Counted from the first letter of the stretch, positions 44,347 through 53,476 are shown. The stretch is DNA of 64,000 nt from Ventosimonas gracilis (GCF_001580025.1 NZ_LSZO01000166.1:1-64000); one strand, 5' to 3'. Notes: generated by a model not told the origin, from the letters alone. Translations and numbers: made by a program.

Positions 44347-45684
44347 TTAGATTTCTTGACCCGCTTCTTTGAAACGACGCCCGGTGACGTACTTCACACC
44401 CAGCGATGTAATAATTTCTGGATAAGCGCGACCAGGGGCTTTGCGGCGCTTGAGAATCTCGATAGTGGTGGAGTTCATGCCGCAGGCGAGCTCTGCCAGT
44501 GCTTTACCAAAGGCGGCGCCGCGGGATACGCCGGTACCGTTGCAGATGCCGGTGCCATAGACGTTTTCAGCCAACTCACCCCAGATCATTCCGCCATTCT
44601 GGGAAAGGGTCAGCAGCCCGCCCCAGCTTGCCTCAAAGCCCATTGAGGCAAGCTCCGGATAACGCCGATCGAAGGAAACCTGCTGTTGCACACGCGCTTG
44701 CTGTACATCGTCCACAGTGGTCTTGTACTGCTTGGCGTAGGAATAGACATTGCGAAAGAACAGGCGGTTATCGTTGGTACGCCGCACTGTTGTGCCGAAG
44801 CTGTTCGCCGGAATCAGCCCGAATGGACCTGCGCCACACTGGGTCAGCTCCTTGTCGGTCAGCACGCGCGTCATGCTGGCGAAGGTGTAGACCGGAATGA
44901 CCGAGTTTTTGTGAAAGCCAAAGCGGGTCAGATAGCCGGACGCACAGATGATCACTTTCTTGGCTCTGATTACGGCATTTTGCGTTTCAAACAGGTGCTG
45001 CGGCTTGCCGAACTGCGCGGAGCGAATCACCGTGTTTTCGTGAATCCTGACGTTCTGCGGCAGAGCGCGAGCGGCGTTGATCAGGTACTTTGCCGGCTGG
45101 ATCAGCACGGTGCCGGGGTGATGCAGACCCTTGATGTAGTGCTTGCTGCCGGTCAATTCACGCATACCGTCCGCTTCGACCCAGCTATATTTTTGCCCCA
45201 TCGCATCAAGCGCTTTGGCGAAGTGCCGCAAGTCCGCTACGCCATGATCGGTGGCGGCACTGTGGTACTTGCCTTGTGGATCCCAATCGCAGTCCACGCC
45301 TGCCTCGACCGCACTTTTCATGTAGGCGGTGCCTTCCAGATTGACGTGAAGCTCTTCCTGGTTGCCTTTCAAGTTCTCCACAAAATCTCGTTTACGCGGG
45401 TTATGAGCCAGGTCAATCGCAAAGCCCATGCAGCGCCCGGAGGCGTTATTGCCAATACGTCCAGCATCGACCAGCAGAACCTGCGCATCCGGATTGAGCT
45501 GCGCATAGCGGCGGGCGGCGTGCAGACCCATCCAGCCGGCACCGATCACCAAACATTCGCAAGTGACATTTCCTGCCAGAGGATTGAGCGGCAGCTCAAT
45601 ACCGCTGGCGAGATACCACCCTGAATCGGTTGGCTCAACCCGTGGAGGGGCAATGTCAATACGCTTTTGAGATGTAGAGGCCAA
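44347..45684 (-). CDS. FAD-dependent amine oxidoreductase (DAO family), copy 2
   Basis: 445 residues. The FAD motif is CLVIGAGWMGLHAARRYA at about residue 45, followed by VLLVDAGRIGNNASGRCMGFAIDLAHNPRKR. The second FAD block at the C-terminus reads MIWGELAENVYGTGICNGTGVSRGAAFGKALAEL. It is a distant relative of the oxidoreductases at 16565 and 49168: the C-terminal WEPEPLRW block is absent. It probably oxidises an amino acid or amine; the substrate is unknown. A 21-bp inverted repeat lies 45-65 nt upstream of its start. Confidence 0.86.
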   Translation of the reverse strand: MASTSQKRIDIAPPRVEPTDSGWYLASGIELPLNPLAGNVTCECLVIGAGWMGLHAARRYAQLNPDAQVLLVDAGRIGNNASGRCMGFAIDLAHNPRKRDFVENLKGNQEELHVNLEGTAYMKSAVEAGVDCDWDPQGKYHSAATDHGVADLRHFAKALDAMGQKYSWVEADGMRELTGSKHYIKGLHHPGTVLIQPAKYLINAARALPQNVRIHENTVIRSAQFGKPQHLFETQNAVIRAKKVIICASGYLTRFGFHKNSVIPVYTFASMTRVLTDKELTQCGAGPFGLIPANSFGTTVRRTNDNRLFFRNVYSYAKQYKTTVDDVQQARVQQQVSFDRRYPELASMGFEASWGGLLTLSQNGGMIWGELAENVYGTGICNGTGVSRGAAFGKALAELACGMNSTTIEILKRRKAPGRAYPEIITSLGVKYVTGRRFKEAGQEI

Positions 45685-46192
45685 GGTTGTATCCCCTGAA
45701 ATAAATATCGTTGTATGGACTTCTGCTTGATCGAACGTGCTATTCGATCCGAGTAGGTATTTTTAAGACGCCACTCTTCAGAGACTGGTCAATCACTTCA
45801 TTTGCCATGAAACCCTCGCCTTTTTGCTCATCGAAAAAAATAGATGAATAATTTTTCTAAGATAATTATGCATACCAAAAAAATTTGCACTAATTTTTTA
45901 AGCAGATTCAGATCAAGCCGATAGAGTCGCTCAATGAGCTAACGAAGCGAGCACCCAGATCACTTCAACGCCCGTGTCTCCAGCGTTCGCGCAGAATCTA
46001 AAGAACAGTGCCCGGATGCGCCCTTTCTGAAGGTTTCCTGGACGGCAATTAGCGGGTTTGTCCCTTGCACTTCGCTAACCACGGGCACAGCGCACGGGGC
46101 ACCATCAGGCGACCTTCACGCCAAGACATAGCATTACGAGGGGGAATGGGCTGTTTACTTCTGGCTTCCCTGATAGGGCAGCAGTGCAAAAG
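45685..46192. other. Non-coding region upstream of DAO copy 2
   Basis: 508 bases between the oxidoreductase start and the stop of the XRE-cupin gene. They hold the inverted repeat at 45729-45749 and an AT-rich stretch around 45830-45900 that probably contains the promoter. The short open frames here have no recognisable similarity. Confidence 0.5.
45729..45749. promoter_or_regulatory. Candidate operator, 21-bp inverted repeat
   Basis: GATCGAA (45729-45735) and TTCGATC (45743-45749) are perfect 7-bp arms around a 7-bp spacer, so the arm centres are about 14 bp apart, between one and one and a half helical turns. The position just upstream of DAO copy 2 and next to a regulator gene suggests a dimeric repressor site. 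Confidence 0.5.
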
Positions 46193-46801
46193 TCAGAAAG
46201 CGGGAGGCGCAATCACCCAAATCACTACGGTGTCGATTTCACCTGGGTTTTCCCAGCGGTAGGGTTCGTTGACGATGCGAAAGCTATCGCCCTCATGCAG
46301 TTCAAACAGCTGCTCATCAATCCACAAATTCAGCTGTCCTGAAATGATAAAACCTTCTTCTTCAGTGCCCCGAGTGCGCTTGGCAGTGAAGGTGGCGCCC
46401 GGCCGGATGGTGCTGCGGAACATCTCGAACTCGCCACCGATGGAGGGCGACAAACTCTCCTCAGTCAGGCCACCTGCCACAGAGCCCAAGCGTCGGCGGG
46501 CATTCGCCCTGACCACTCTGCCAACCTCGGCTGCGGGTTGTTCGTTGGTCATAAAGAACCAGTCGATGGGCACACCCAAGGTCAGAGCAATGCGCTTGAG
46601 GTCGGAAATGGGCACCTCCGCACGACCGCGCTCCAGTTGACTGATAAAGCTAATCGAGCGTCCGGTAGCAAGAGCGATTTCCGACAAGGTTTTGCAGCGC
46701 GCTTTGCGTAGTTTGCGGATCTCTTCTCCCAGCGCCACTCGATCCCGAGAAACATCACTTTCCAGCCCTTGATCGAGCAGGTCGGTGTTATCTATGCGCA
46801 T
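46193..46801 (-). CDS. XRE-family regulator with cupin domain, copy 2
   Basis: 202 residues. HTH at about 24-80 (LGEEIRKLRKARCKTLSEIALATGRSISFISQLERG, then ISDLKRIALTLGVPIDWFF) and a C-terminal cupin at about 125-195 (RPGATFTAKRTRGTEEEGFIISGQL, LHEGDSFRIVNEPYRWENPGEIDTVVIWVIAPP). It has the same architecture as the regulator at 6750 but is clearly a different protein. It may control the oxidoreductase and flavoprotein genes downstream on the same strand. Confidence 0.88.
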   Translation of the reverse strand: MRIDNTDLLDQGLESDVSRDRVALGEEIRKLRKARCKTLSEIALATGRSISFISQLERGRAEVPISDLKRIALTLGVPIDWFFMTNEQPAAEVGRVVRANARRRLGSVAGGLTEESLSPSIGGEFEMFRSTIRPGATFTAKRTRGTEEEGFIISGQLNLWIDEQLFELHEGDSFRIVNEPYRWENPGEIDTVVIWVIAPPAF

Positions 46802-47170
46802 TTACTACTCCTATCAAAGGACAAGTCTATGAAAAAATAAACTTATTATTGTCTTTAATAAAGAAAAATCACCATCGATTTTTTCTTTTGCCGTTCGATA
46901 ACGCGTGATCATCACTCCCCTCGACAGGACCAAAATTCAAATGTTCTGCGACGCAGGCGGGATACCGTTGCGCTTCCTTCTCTCTGCCGGTCAAGCCAGT
47001 AACATCAGCGATGCCCAGCCTTTGCTGGACTAAGTCAGCAATCCCTCAAGCCAACCTGGTCGCCCGCAAGCGCTGTAAATGGTTGCTTGCCGACTCTGCG
47101 CTTAGCATGGTTAGCTACTGATGCCCACATCTCGCCCTATGGCTTAGTTTGACCTGAGAACCCTTTTTTC
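46802..47170. other. Divergent promoter region between XRE-cupin and PucR genes
   Basis: 369 bases. The half next to the XRE gene is AT-rich (46825-46890), as expected for promoters. No gene, terminator or clear inverted repeat was recognised. Confidence 0.4.
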
Positions 47171-48613
47171 ATGCTCACCGTCCACGATCTCATCGCTATA
47201 GCCCCATTGAAGCTCAAGGCCGCCGCTGGCCTGGCGGGTACGGCTCGCGTGATCACCTGGGCGCACACCGTAGACCTTCCGGATCCTTGGCGATGGGTTT
47301 CGCCTGGAGACCTCGTCATGACGACGGGTATTGGTCTTCCTGCAGAAGAACAAGCCCAAGTGGCGTGGCTGGAGCAACTGGTACAGAGCCACTCAAGCGC
47401 CCTCGTCGTTGCTGCACGGCCTGAGGCTCCTCCATTGTCACAGGCGCTACTTGATGCGGCCGACCGGCTGCTGTTTCCGGTCTTGCAAGCCAGCTTTGAA
47501 CTGGAGTTCGTCAAACTCTCGCACTATGTGATCGAGAGCGTCCTGCAGGCGCAGCGCGAGCGCTTGAATGCGAGTGAGCGCCTATTCCAAACCTATGCCG
47601 ACGCGCTACGAAAAGCAGCGGATATGACCGGTCGTTTGGGGATTTTAGCCCGCACGCTCGGGTTGGAGTTGGCGATAGAAGACAGTGAAACCGGCATAAC
47701 CATAGTGCCTTGCATAAGCGGCTCAGCAAGCGGGCAGGTCGAGCGAATCCCCATCGGGGGACGCTCCCGCGCCAATCTGCTGATGACTCGTCCGAGCCAG
47801 CGCTCACTGGGTGACACCATCCTCGTACGATCTCTGGTTGGCCTACTGGGTGTTGAAATGGAGCGGTTGATGATCCAGCGTGACCAATTACGAGAAGAAG
47901 GGGCGGCACTCTTGCGCAGCTTGCTGGCCAGCGAAACCGAGTTCAGCCTCGCTAAACCCTTGCTGGATAGGCGCGGACTTAGCGGAAGCTTGGTAAGCCT
48001 GGCTATTCAGCCGGGTGTCGATGGAAGTCGAGATGCCGACGAGGTGCACCATGCTCCCGCCTTGCAGACAGTCTGCCCGTTGCTGCTGACAGACAACCGG
48101 ATACTGCTGGCAATAAGCCGCGACGACCCAACGACTTTCGAGGCGCTGCGCAGCAACCTCGGGCGCGGCACCTTGATTGGCGTCAGCGGCCCGATCGCCA
48201 CCGCTACCGGCTTTCGTGAAAGCGTGCGTCAGGCCCGATTGGCGCTTGCCCAAGCCGCCGAGTTAGACAGCACGGTCTTGCGCTACGGTGAGGCCGAGAC
48301 GGGAATGATCATGGCACCGAAATCGCTCGCTGAAGCCAGGGCTCTGGTTGGACGGTATCTGGGACCATTGATCGAGCATGATCGTGCTCAGGGCGCAGCG
48401 CTTCTGACTACCTTGATGACCTTCCTCGACAACGACGGAAACTGGAAAGGAGCTGCCATTGACCTGAACATTCACCGACAAACGTTGGTATACCGACTGA
48501 AGCTTGTGGAACAACTCACTGGCATCAGGCCGACCACTACGCAAGGCATCGCACGTTTTTGGATAGCCATTCAGGCCGGTAGAAATACCGAGCTGCTTCA
48601 GCGCACGCACTGA
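47171..48613 (+). CDS. PucR-family transcriptional regulator
   Basis: 480 residues. The N-terminal PucR ligand domain (about 1-125) begins MLTVHDLIAIAPLKLKAAAGLAG and has WVSPGDLVMTTGIGLP. A middle GGDEF-like/CdaR-type region follows, then the C-terminal HTH_30 block (about 405-470): LLTTLMTFLDNDGNWKGAAIDLNIHRQTLVYRLKLVEQLTG. The family includes PucR (purine catabolism) and CdaR-like activators of amine and GABA genes. It stands alone on the plus strand and converges on the cupin-DAO pair (48802-50550), which it may regulate. The ligand is unknown. Confidence 0.9.
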   Translation: MLTVHDLIAIAPLKLKAAAGLAGTARVITWAHTVDLPDPWRWVSPGDLVMTTGIGLPAEEQAQVAWLEQLVQSHSSALVVAARPEAPPLSQALLDAADRLLFPVLQASFELEFVKLSHYVIESVLQAQRERLNASERLFQTYADALRKAADMTGRLGILARTLGLELAIEDSETGITIVPCISGSASGQVERIPIGGRSRANLLMTRPSQRSLGDTILVRSLVGLLGVEMERLMIQRDQLREEGAALLRSLLASETEFSLAKPLLDRRGLSGSLVSLAIQPGVDGSRDADEVHHAPALQTVCPLLLTDNRILLAISRDDPTTFEALRSNLGRGTLIGVSGPIATATGFRESVRQARLALAQAAELDSTVLRYGEAETGMIMAPKSLAEARALVGRYLGPLIEHDRAQGAALLTTLMTFLDNDGNWKGAAIDLNIHRQTLVYRLKLVEQLTGIRPTTTQGIARFWIAIQAGRNTELLQRTH

Positions 48614-48801
48614 CCAATGCAGCATATGGCGAACGATCGTCTTTATAAAACAGACAACTCCGCTGCGTGGGCGGGGTTGGCAGTTGTTGGCCGCCGATGG
48701 TCTCAGCCTAAGCGCCAAAGATCCAGTTTATGATGCTATTGGCCATCGTTACTTTCACATCAAGAGGGGACGGCAACGCCCCCGAATACAAAAGAAGGTG
48801 T

Positions 48802-49152
48802 TCAATAGATCGCGTAAACCTTGCGTACGGTTTCCAGCACATCCCAGCGGCCGCTCCAACCTGGCGGCAGGATCACCAAGTCGCCGCCAGTGACCTCAAC
48901 AACCTCTCCACTGCTGCTGTCGGTGAGCAGCGCCTTGCCGGAAATGATGTAGGTAAACTCGGTATCAGGACGATCGACCACAGGCCAGCCGCCAGGCTGG
49001 CATTCCCAGACGCCGAGGTTGCCGACTGCAGACGGCGCTTGCTGGCTGATGGCGATCTGCGGATCACCTTTGTCAGCACCGGCACGTTGGCCAGCCGGAG
49101 TCAGTGGCAAGGCCTTGATGTCGGCGTGCTTGAGGATGGTGAACGAAGTCAT
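48802..49152 (-). CDS. Cupin protein (DUF861-like)
   Basis: 116 residues, a single small cupin barrel: GNLGVWECQPGGWPVVDRPDTEFTYIISGKALLTD, then VTGGDLVILPPGWSGRWDVLETVRKVYAIY. The pattern WECxPGxW...E...G...PPGWxGxW is that of the cupin_3/DUF861 group. Members are often encoded beside DAO-type oxidoreductases, but their role is not settled. It lies 15 nt after the DAO copy 3 gene and is probably cotranscribed. Confidence 0.88.
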   Translation of the reverse strand: MTSFTILKHADIKALPLTPAGQRAGADKGDPQIAISQQAPSAVGNLGVWECQPGGWPVVDRPDTEFTYIISGKALLTDSSSGEVVEVTGGDLVILPPGWSGRWDVLETVRKVYAIY

Positions 49153-49167
49153 GTGAATTTCTCCTTA

Positions 49168-50550
49168 TCAATGAGCGCCAGTCAGCTTTTCCAGCAGCAT
49201 GGCGGTACGTGAAGGTTTGTGGGTATAGCGCTCCTCGATGTCACTCAAGGAAGCTGCGGCCAGGCCGCTGTTGATACCGAACCAGCGCAGCGGTTCAGGC
49301 TCCCAGGCAGGCGAATGGTGATTGACCAGGGGCAATCTGTTGATGTCCTCATCCTGCTCAAGGATAAGGTTGCGCAAGATGCGCCCGGCCAGGTTGCTGG
49401 TAGCTACACCGTCGCCGACGTAGTTGCCAGCCCACGCTATACGGCTGCTGCGATCGATGCTTACGGTCGGGCACCAGTCGCGGGACACACCTAGAGCGCC
49501 GCCCCACCGATGAGTGACACGGACGTCGCGCAGAGCTGGGAAGAACTCGATCATCGTGTCGTAAATCTTGCCGTGGATGCTGTCCACCATATCAGCTTGG
49601 TCGGGCATACTTGAACCCCATTTGTACGGTGCCCCACGACCGCCAAACACCAACCGCCCTTCAGCGGTGACTTGTCCATAGACGCGCAGATGGCGCATGT
49701 CGTTAAAGGCCATGCGGTGGTTCAGCCGCAACTTGGCCAGCAGGTCTGGCGGCAGCGGTTGGGTGGCCAGCACCAACGAGTAGAGCGGAATGACGAAGCG
49801 CGACTTACCCGGCTGTTGAGAGGTAAAAGCTTCGGTAGCACGAACAATCATCTCGGCTCGCACTGACCCCTGCTCTGTGTGCACCACACCAGGCGCCATC
49901 TGCAAGACCGCAGATTGCTCGTAAATCTTGGCACCCATGCTTTCGACCAATTGAGCCAGTCCGCGCACCAACTTGCCGGGATGAATCAGCGCGCAATGCT
50001 CGGTGTACAGACCGCCCAGCGTACCTTCAGCGCCAATGCTGGACCGAGCCTCAGTGCCTTCCAGCACTCGCCACTGATCCGGCAGGCCAAAACGTGCCGA
50101 TGATTCGACTGCAGCACGCGCCCGCGCCATCTGTGGTGCGCTGCGAGCCAGGGAGAGAAAACCCTGCTTGGCGTAGTCGGCCTCGACGCCTTCCAAGGCA
50201 AGGACTCGACCGATCTCATCGACTGTCTCATTCATCGCCGACTGCAGATGCAGCGCAGCGTGATGGGAATACAGTTGCTCCACACGATGCAGAGAAATCG
50301 GGAAAATGGCCGAGGCCCAGCCCCCATTTCTTCCGGATGCGCCGAAACCCACCTCGCATTTCTCCAGCAACACCACACGCAGAGAGGGATTGCTTTTAAG
50401 CAAGTAATAGGCGGTCCACAGGCCTGTGTAGCCAGCACCGACGATCACGATATCCGCCTGAATGGCTCCATCCAGTCGTTCGCGCGATGGGGAAGGCGCA
50501 TACCACAGCGGTTTATTGGGTAATTGGCACAGCTCAATTTTCGCAGACAT
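49168..50550 (-). CDS. FAD-dependent amine oxidoreductase (DAO family, PuuB-like), copy 3
   Basis: 460 residues. IVIVGAGYTGLWTAYYLLKSNPSLRVVLLEKCEVGFGASGRNGGW at about residue 34 is the FAD site, and RIAWAGNYVGDGVATSNLAGRILRNL with SPAWEPEPLRWFGINSG is the C-terminal block. It is clearly paralogous to the protein at 16565 (shared GLWTAYYL, GASGRNGGW and WEPEPLRW segments), but the surrounding codon use is more G/C-rich and Pseudomonas-like. It should oxidise an amine, giving an aldehyde and H2O2. Paired with a cupin gene. Confidence 0.88.
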   Translation of the reverse strand: MSAKIELCQLPNKPLWYAPSPSRERLDGAIQADIVIVGAGYTGLWTAYYLLKSNPSLRVVLLEKCEVGFGASGRNGGWASAIFPISLHRVEQLYSHHAALHLQSAMNETVDEIGRVLALEGVEADYAKQGFLSLARSAPQMARARAAVESSARFGLPDQWRVLEGTEARSSIGAEGTLGGLYTEHCALIHPGKLVRGLAQLVESMGAKIYEQSAVLQMAPGVVHTEQGSVRAEMIVRATEAFTSQQPGKSRFVIPLYSLVLATQPLPPDLLAKLRLNHRMAFNDMRHLRVYGQVTAEGRLVFGGRGAPYKWGSSMPDQADMVDSIHGKIYDTMIEFFPALRDVRVTHRWGGALGVSRDWCPTVSIDRSSRIAWAGNYVGDGVATSNLAGRILRNLILEQDEDINRLPLVNHHSPAWEPEPLRWFGINSGLAAASLSDIEERYTHKPSRTAMLLEKLTGAH

Positions 50551-50796
50551 GTTGATGTTGTCCCTAGACCGCCCGTTCTCGGGCTTGCCTGATGTAGCTT
50601 GAAAATGTTCATCCTACTTCTGACCCAGGCACAGCCGTTTTGGATAAACCAGCACAGGCGCGTCTCTGTGAGAGAAATCACTTAAGCCATATCGGCAGGA
50701 TAAGCGGGGTGCGCGGCAGCAAACATGGCTGAAATCCAAGTTCTGAAGCTTGGATTTAGACAAATGTACAAAAAGCGCCGAGTCTAAAGGTTAATG

Positions 50797-50830
50797 CTGT
50801 AGTAGCGTATCAATACTGCAAACACTACAG
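50797..50830. promoter_or_regulatory. Nested inverted repeat upstream of ldcA
   Basis: CTGTAGT (50797-50803) pairs with ACTACAG (50824-50830), and inside it GTAT pairs with ATAC around CA. There is no T-tract, so it is not a typical terminator. It may be a protein-binding site or a border structure of the preceding accessory region. Confidence 0.3.
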
Positions 50831-50979
50831 CTTAAGCCACCTATCGCCAGCCTAAAAGCCCTCTTGCCCTTGGCTGGCTAATGCACATAGAGCCGCGCTA
50901 CTATCCACCAGTAAACACACAAAGCAGGGGTAGCAAGGCTTTTGCTTACTCTAGCGTTTACCTTTTTCCACGCAAATAA

Positions 50980-51030
50980 TCGACACGGAAACTCACCAAA
51001 GTATAACTATATGATTTTTAATAAAATCAT
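50980..51030 (+). promoter_or_regulatory. Predicted ldcA promoter with palindrome at the start site
   Basis: The -35 TCGACA (50980-50985, 5 of 6) is separated by 16 nt from the -10 TATAAC (51002-51007, 5 of 6). Transcription would start near 51014, inside a perfect palindrome ATGATTTT-TAAT-AAAATCAT (51011-51030). The palindrome may be a repressor operator or form a hairpin at the 5' end of the mRNA. AAAAGGA then precedes the ldcA ATG. Confidence 0.6.
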
Positions 51031-51062
51031 TACTTCATATACAGCAATAAAAAGGATACTCG

Positions 51063-53303
51063 ATGTATAAAGACCTAAAATTTCCCATTCTGATGGTTCA
51101 CCACGACATCAAAGCCGACAGCGTCGCCGGGCAACGTCTGCGCGAGATAGCGCAGGCGTTAGAGCAAGATGGTTTTGTGATTTTGCCTACCGCCAGCGTG
51201 AAAGAAGGCCGCATTGTCGCCTCCACCCATCATGGCCTTGCCTGTATTTTGGTCGCGGCAGAAGGCGCTGGCGATAACCGCCGCTTGCTGGCCGATGTGA
51301 TTGAACTTATCCGCGTGGCGCGCGTGCGTGCGCCTGGGTTGCCGATTTTTGCGCTGGGTGAACAAGTCACCATTGAAAACGCACCCGCCGAAGCCATGGC
51401 CGACCTTAACCAATTGCGCGGCATTTTGTATCTGTATGAAGACACCGTTTCCTTCCTCGCCCGTCAAGTGGCGCGTGCCGCTCGCGGTTATTTGCAGGAA
51501 CTCTTGCCGCCGTTTTTCCGCGCTTTGGTCACCCATACTGCGCAGTCCAATTATTCCTGGCACACGCCCGGCCACGGCGGCGGCGTGGCGCTGCGCAAAA
51601 GTCCGGTCGGGCAAGCCTTTCACCAGTTCTTTGGGGAGAACACGCTGCGTTCGGATTTATCGGTTTCCGTGCCGGAACTCGGCTCGCTGCTCGACCACAG
51701 CGGCCCGCTCGCCGAGGCAGAAAGCCGCGCCGCGCGTAACTTCGGTGCCGACCACACGTTTTTTGTGATTAACGGCACCTCAACCGCCAACAAGATTGTC
51801 TGGCATGGCGTGGTAGGCCGTGATGACTTGGTATTGGTTGATCGCAACTGCCACAAATCCATTTTGCATTCCATCATCATGACGGGCGCGATACCGCTTT
51901 ATCTCAATCCAGCGCGTAATGAACTGGGGATTATCGGGCCCATTGCGCTGTCCGAATTTTCCCCCGAGTCGATTGCCGCCAAAATCGAGCAAAGCCCGCT
52001 GGCGCGTGGGCGAGAAGCCAAAATCAAGCTTGCCGTGCTGACCAACTCCACCTACGACGGCCTTTGCTACAACGCAGCCAAGGTGCGCGAGGCGCTCAAA
52101 GACAGCGTCGAGGTGCTGCACTTTGACGAGGCCTGGTACGCCTACGCCGCGTTCCACCCGTTTTACGCCGGGCGCTACGGCATGGGCACACCGCCGCAGG
52201 AAGACTCGCCGCTGGTCTTCACCACCCACTCCACCCATAAACTGCTGGCCGCATTCAGTCAGGCATCGATGATTCACGTGCAAAACGGCGGCAAGCGCAC
52301 GCTCGATACGCACCGCTTTAACGAGGCGTTTATGATGCACATCTCCACCTCGCCGCAGTACAGCATCCTCGCCTCATTGGATGTCGCCTCGGCGATGATG
52401 GAAGGACAAAGCGGGCGCTCCTTGGTACAGGAAACCTTTGACGAAGCGCTGGCCTTTCGCCGTGCGCTGGAAGGCTTGCGGCAGAACCTGCCCGAGGGCG
52501 ACTGGTGGTTCGACATCTGGCAGCCGCCCGCCGTCAAAAAGACCGATCACGTGCAAACCGAGGACTGGCTGCTGCACTCCGGTGCCCATTGGCATGGCTT
52601 TGGCGAGCTGGCGGATGACTATGTGCTGCTTGACCCGATCAAAGTCACCTTGGTCATGCCCGGCTTAAGCACAGGTGGCTCGCCGCAAGCAAACGGCATT
52701 CCGGCCAATGTGGTCAGCAAATTTCTCTGGGAACGCGGGCTGGTGGTGGAAAAAACCGGCCTGTATTCCTTCTTGGTGCTGTTCTCGATGGGCATTACCA
52801 AGGGCAAATGGAGCACTTTGCTAACAGAACTGCTCAGCTTTAAAAACCTCTACGATCGTAACGCCCCGCTTAGCGAGAGCGTGCCCTCGTTGCTTAAAGA
52901 AGACGCTCGCTATGCCGGAATGGGGCTGCGCGATTTATGCCAGGCGCTGCACCAGTGCTATAGCGAAAACGCCACCGCCAAAGCCATGCGGCAGATGTAC
53001 ACCGCTCTACCAGAAGCCGTACTCAAACCCGCCGAGGCTTACGACCTGCTGGTACGCGGTGAGGTCGAAGCCGTCCCCGCCGAGCAACTCGAAGGGCGCA
53101 TTGCCGCCGTAATGCTGGTGCCCTACCCGCCCGGCATTCCGCTGATTATGCCGGGCGAGCGCTTTACCGCCACCAGCCGCCCGATTATCGACTACCTGCG
53201 CTTTGCCCAAGACTTTGAGCAGCGCTTCCCCGGCTTTGGCGCCGATGTACACGGCCTGCAACAGGGGGAAAACGGCTATACCGCGCTGTGCTTAAAGCGT
53301 TAA
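51063..53303 (+). CDS. ldcA: Lysine decarboxylase LdcA (Orn/Lys/Arg decarboxylase class I)
   Basis: 746 residues. It starts MYKDLKFPILMVHHDIKADSVAGQRLRE, with an N-terminal receiver-like wing domain. The PLP domain contains SNYSWHTPGHGGGVALRKSPVGQAFHQFFGENTLRSD, VINGTSTANKIVWH, DEAWYAYAAFHPFYAG and the PLP lysine in TTHSTHKLLAAFSQASMIH. The C-terminal domain ends with PYPPGIPLIMPGERF. It closely resembles Pseudomonas LdcA, which makes cadaverine from lysine. Arginine decarboxylation is the main alternative. Confidence 0.92.
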   Translation: MYKDLKFPILMVHHDIKADSVAGQRLREIAQALEQDGFVILPTASVKEGRIVASTHHGLACILVAAEGAGDNRRLLADVIELIRVARVRAPGLPIFALGEQVTIENAPAEAMADLNQLRGILYLYEDTVSFLARQVARAARGYLQELLPPFFRALVTHTAQSNYSWHTPGHGGGVALRKSPVGQAFHQFFGENTLRSDLSVSVPELGSLLDHSGPLAEAESRAARNFGADHTFFVINGTSTANKIVWHGVVGRDDLVLVDRNCHKSILHSIIMTGAIPLYLNPARNELGIIGPIALSEFSPESIAAKIEQSPLARGREAKIKLAVLTNSTYDGLCYNAAKVREALKDSVEVLHFDEAWYAYAAFHPFYAGRYGMGTPPQEDSPLVFTTHSTHKLLAAFSQASMIHVQNGGKRTLDTHRFNEAFMMHISTSPQYSILASLDVASAMMEGQSGRSLVQETFDEALAFRRALEGLRQNLPEGDWWFDIWQPPAVKKTDHVQTEDWLLHSGAHWHGFGELADDYVLLDPIKVTLVMPGLSTGGSPQANGIPANVVSKFLWERGLVVEKTGLYSFLVLFSMGITKGKWSTLLTELLSFKNLYDRNAPLSESVPSLLKEDARYAGMGLRDLCQALHQCYSENATAKAMRQMYTALPEAVLKPAEAYDLLVRGEVEAVPAEQLEGRIAAVMLVPYPPGIPLIMPGERFTATSRPIIDYLRFAQDFEQRFPGFGADVHGLQQGENGYTALCLKR

Positions 53304-53311
53304 CCGGTTTT

Positions 53312-53350
53312 CCTCTCCCCAGCCCTTCTCCCACCAGTGGGAGAAGGGCG
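53312..53350. repeat. CTCTCCC-type intergenic palindrome
   Basis: GCCCTTCTCCCAC (53322-53334) and GTGGGAGAAGGGC (53337-53349) form a perfect 13-bp stem with a 2-nt loop just after the ldcA stop, the best-preserved copy of this repeat type in the window. No T-run follows, but the stem may stabilise or end the ldcA transcript. Confidence 0.6.
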
Positions 53351-53476
53351 TCACTCAACCGGTGATAAGCCATCATTCATAGAGCCATTCTATAAAAGCT
53401 TCTAATCCCTATTGCCTGCATGGTCTTTTGCAGTGCAAAATACGTGTTTCTGTTAATGGAAGTACAGGAGGCTTGC

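Larger units (their letters stand above)
50551..51062. other. Intergenic region upstream of ldcA
   Basis: 512 bases between the divergent DAO copy 3 and ldcA genes. They hold a small hairpin GCCCG-TTCT-CGGGC near 50572, the nested stem at 50797-50830, and the ldcA promoter with its palindrome at 50980-51030. No gene was recognised. Confidence 0.6.

Noticed and set aside
46065-46262. 65-codon frame upstream of the DAO copy 2 region
   Set aside because: Runs into the XRE-cupin gene on the opposite strand and has no recognisable features.
53322-53349. Perfect palindrome after ldcA as an intrinsic terminator
   Set aside because: The stem is strong but has no following T-tract on either strand; it was classed with the dispersed repeats instead.
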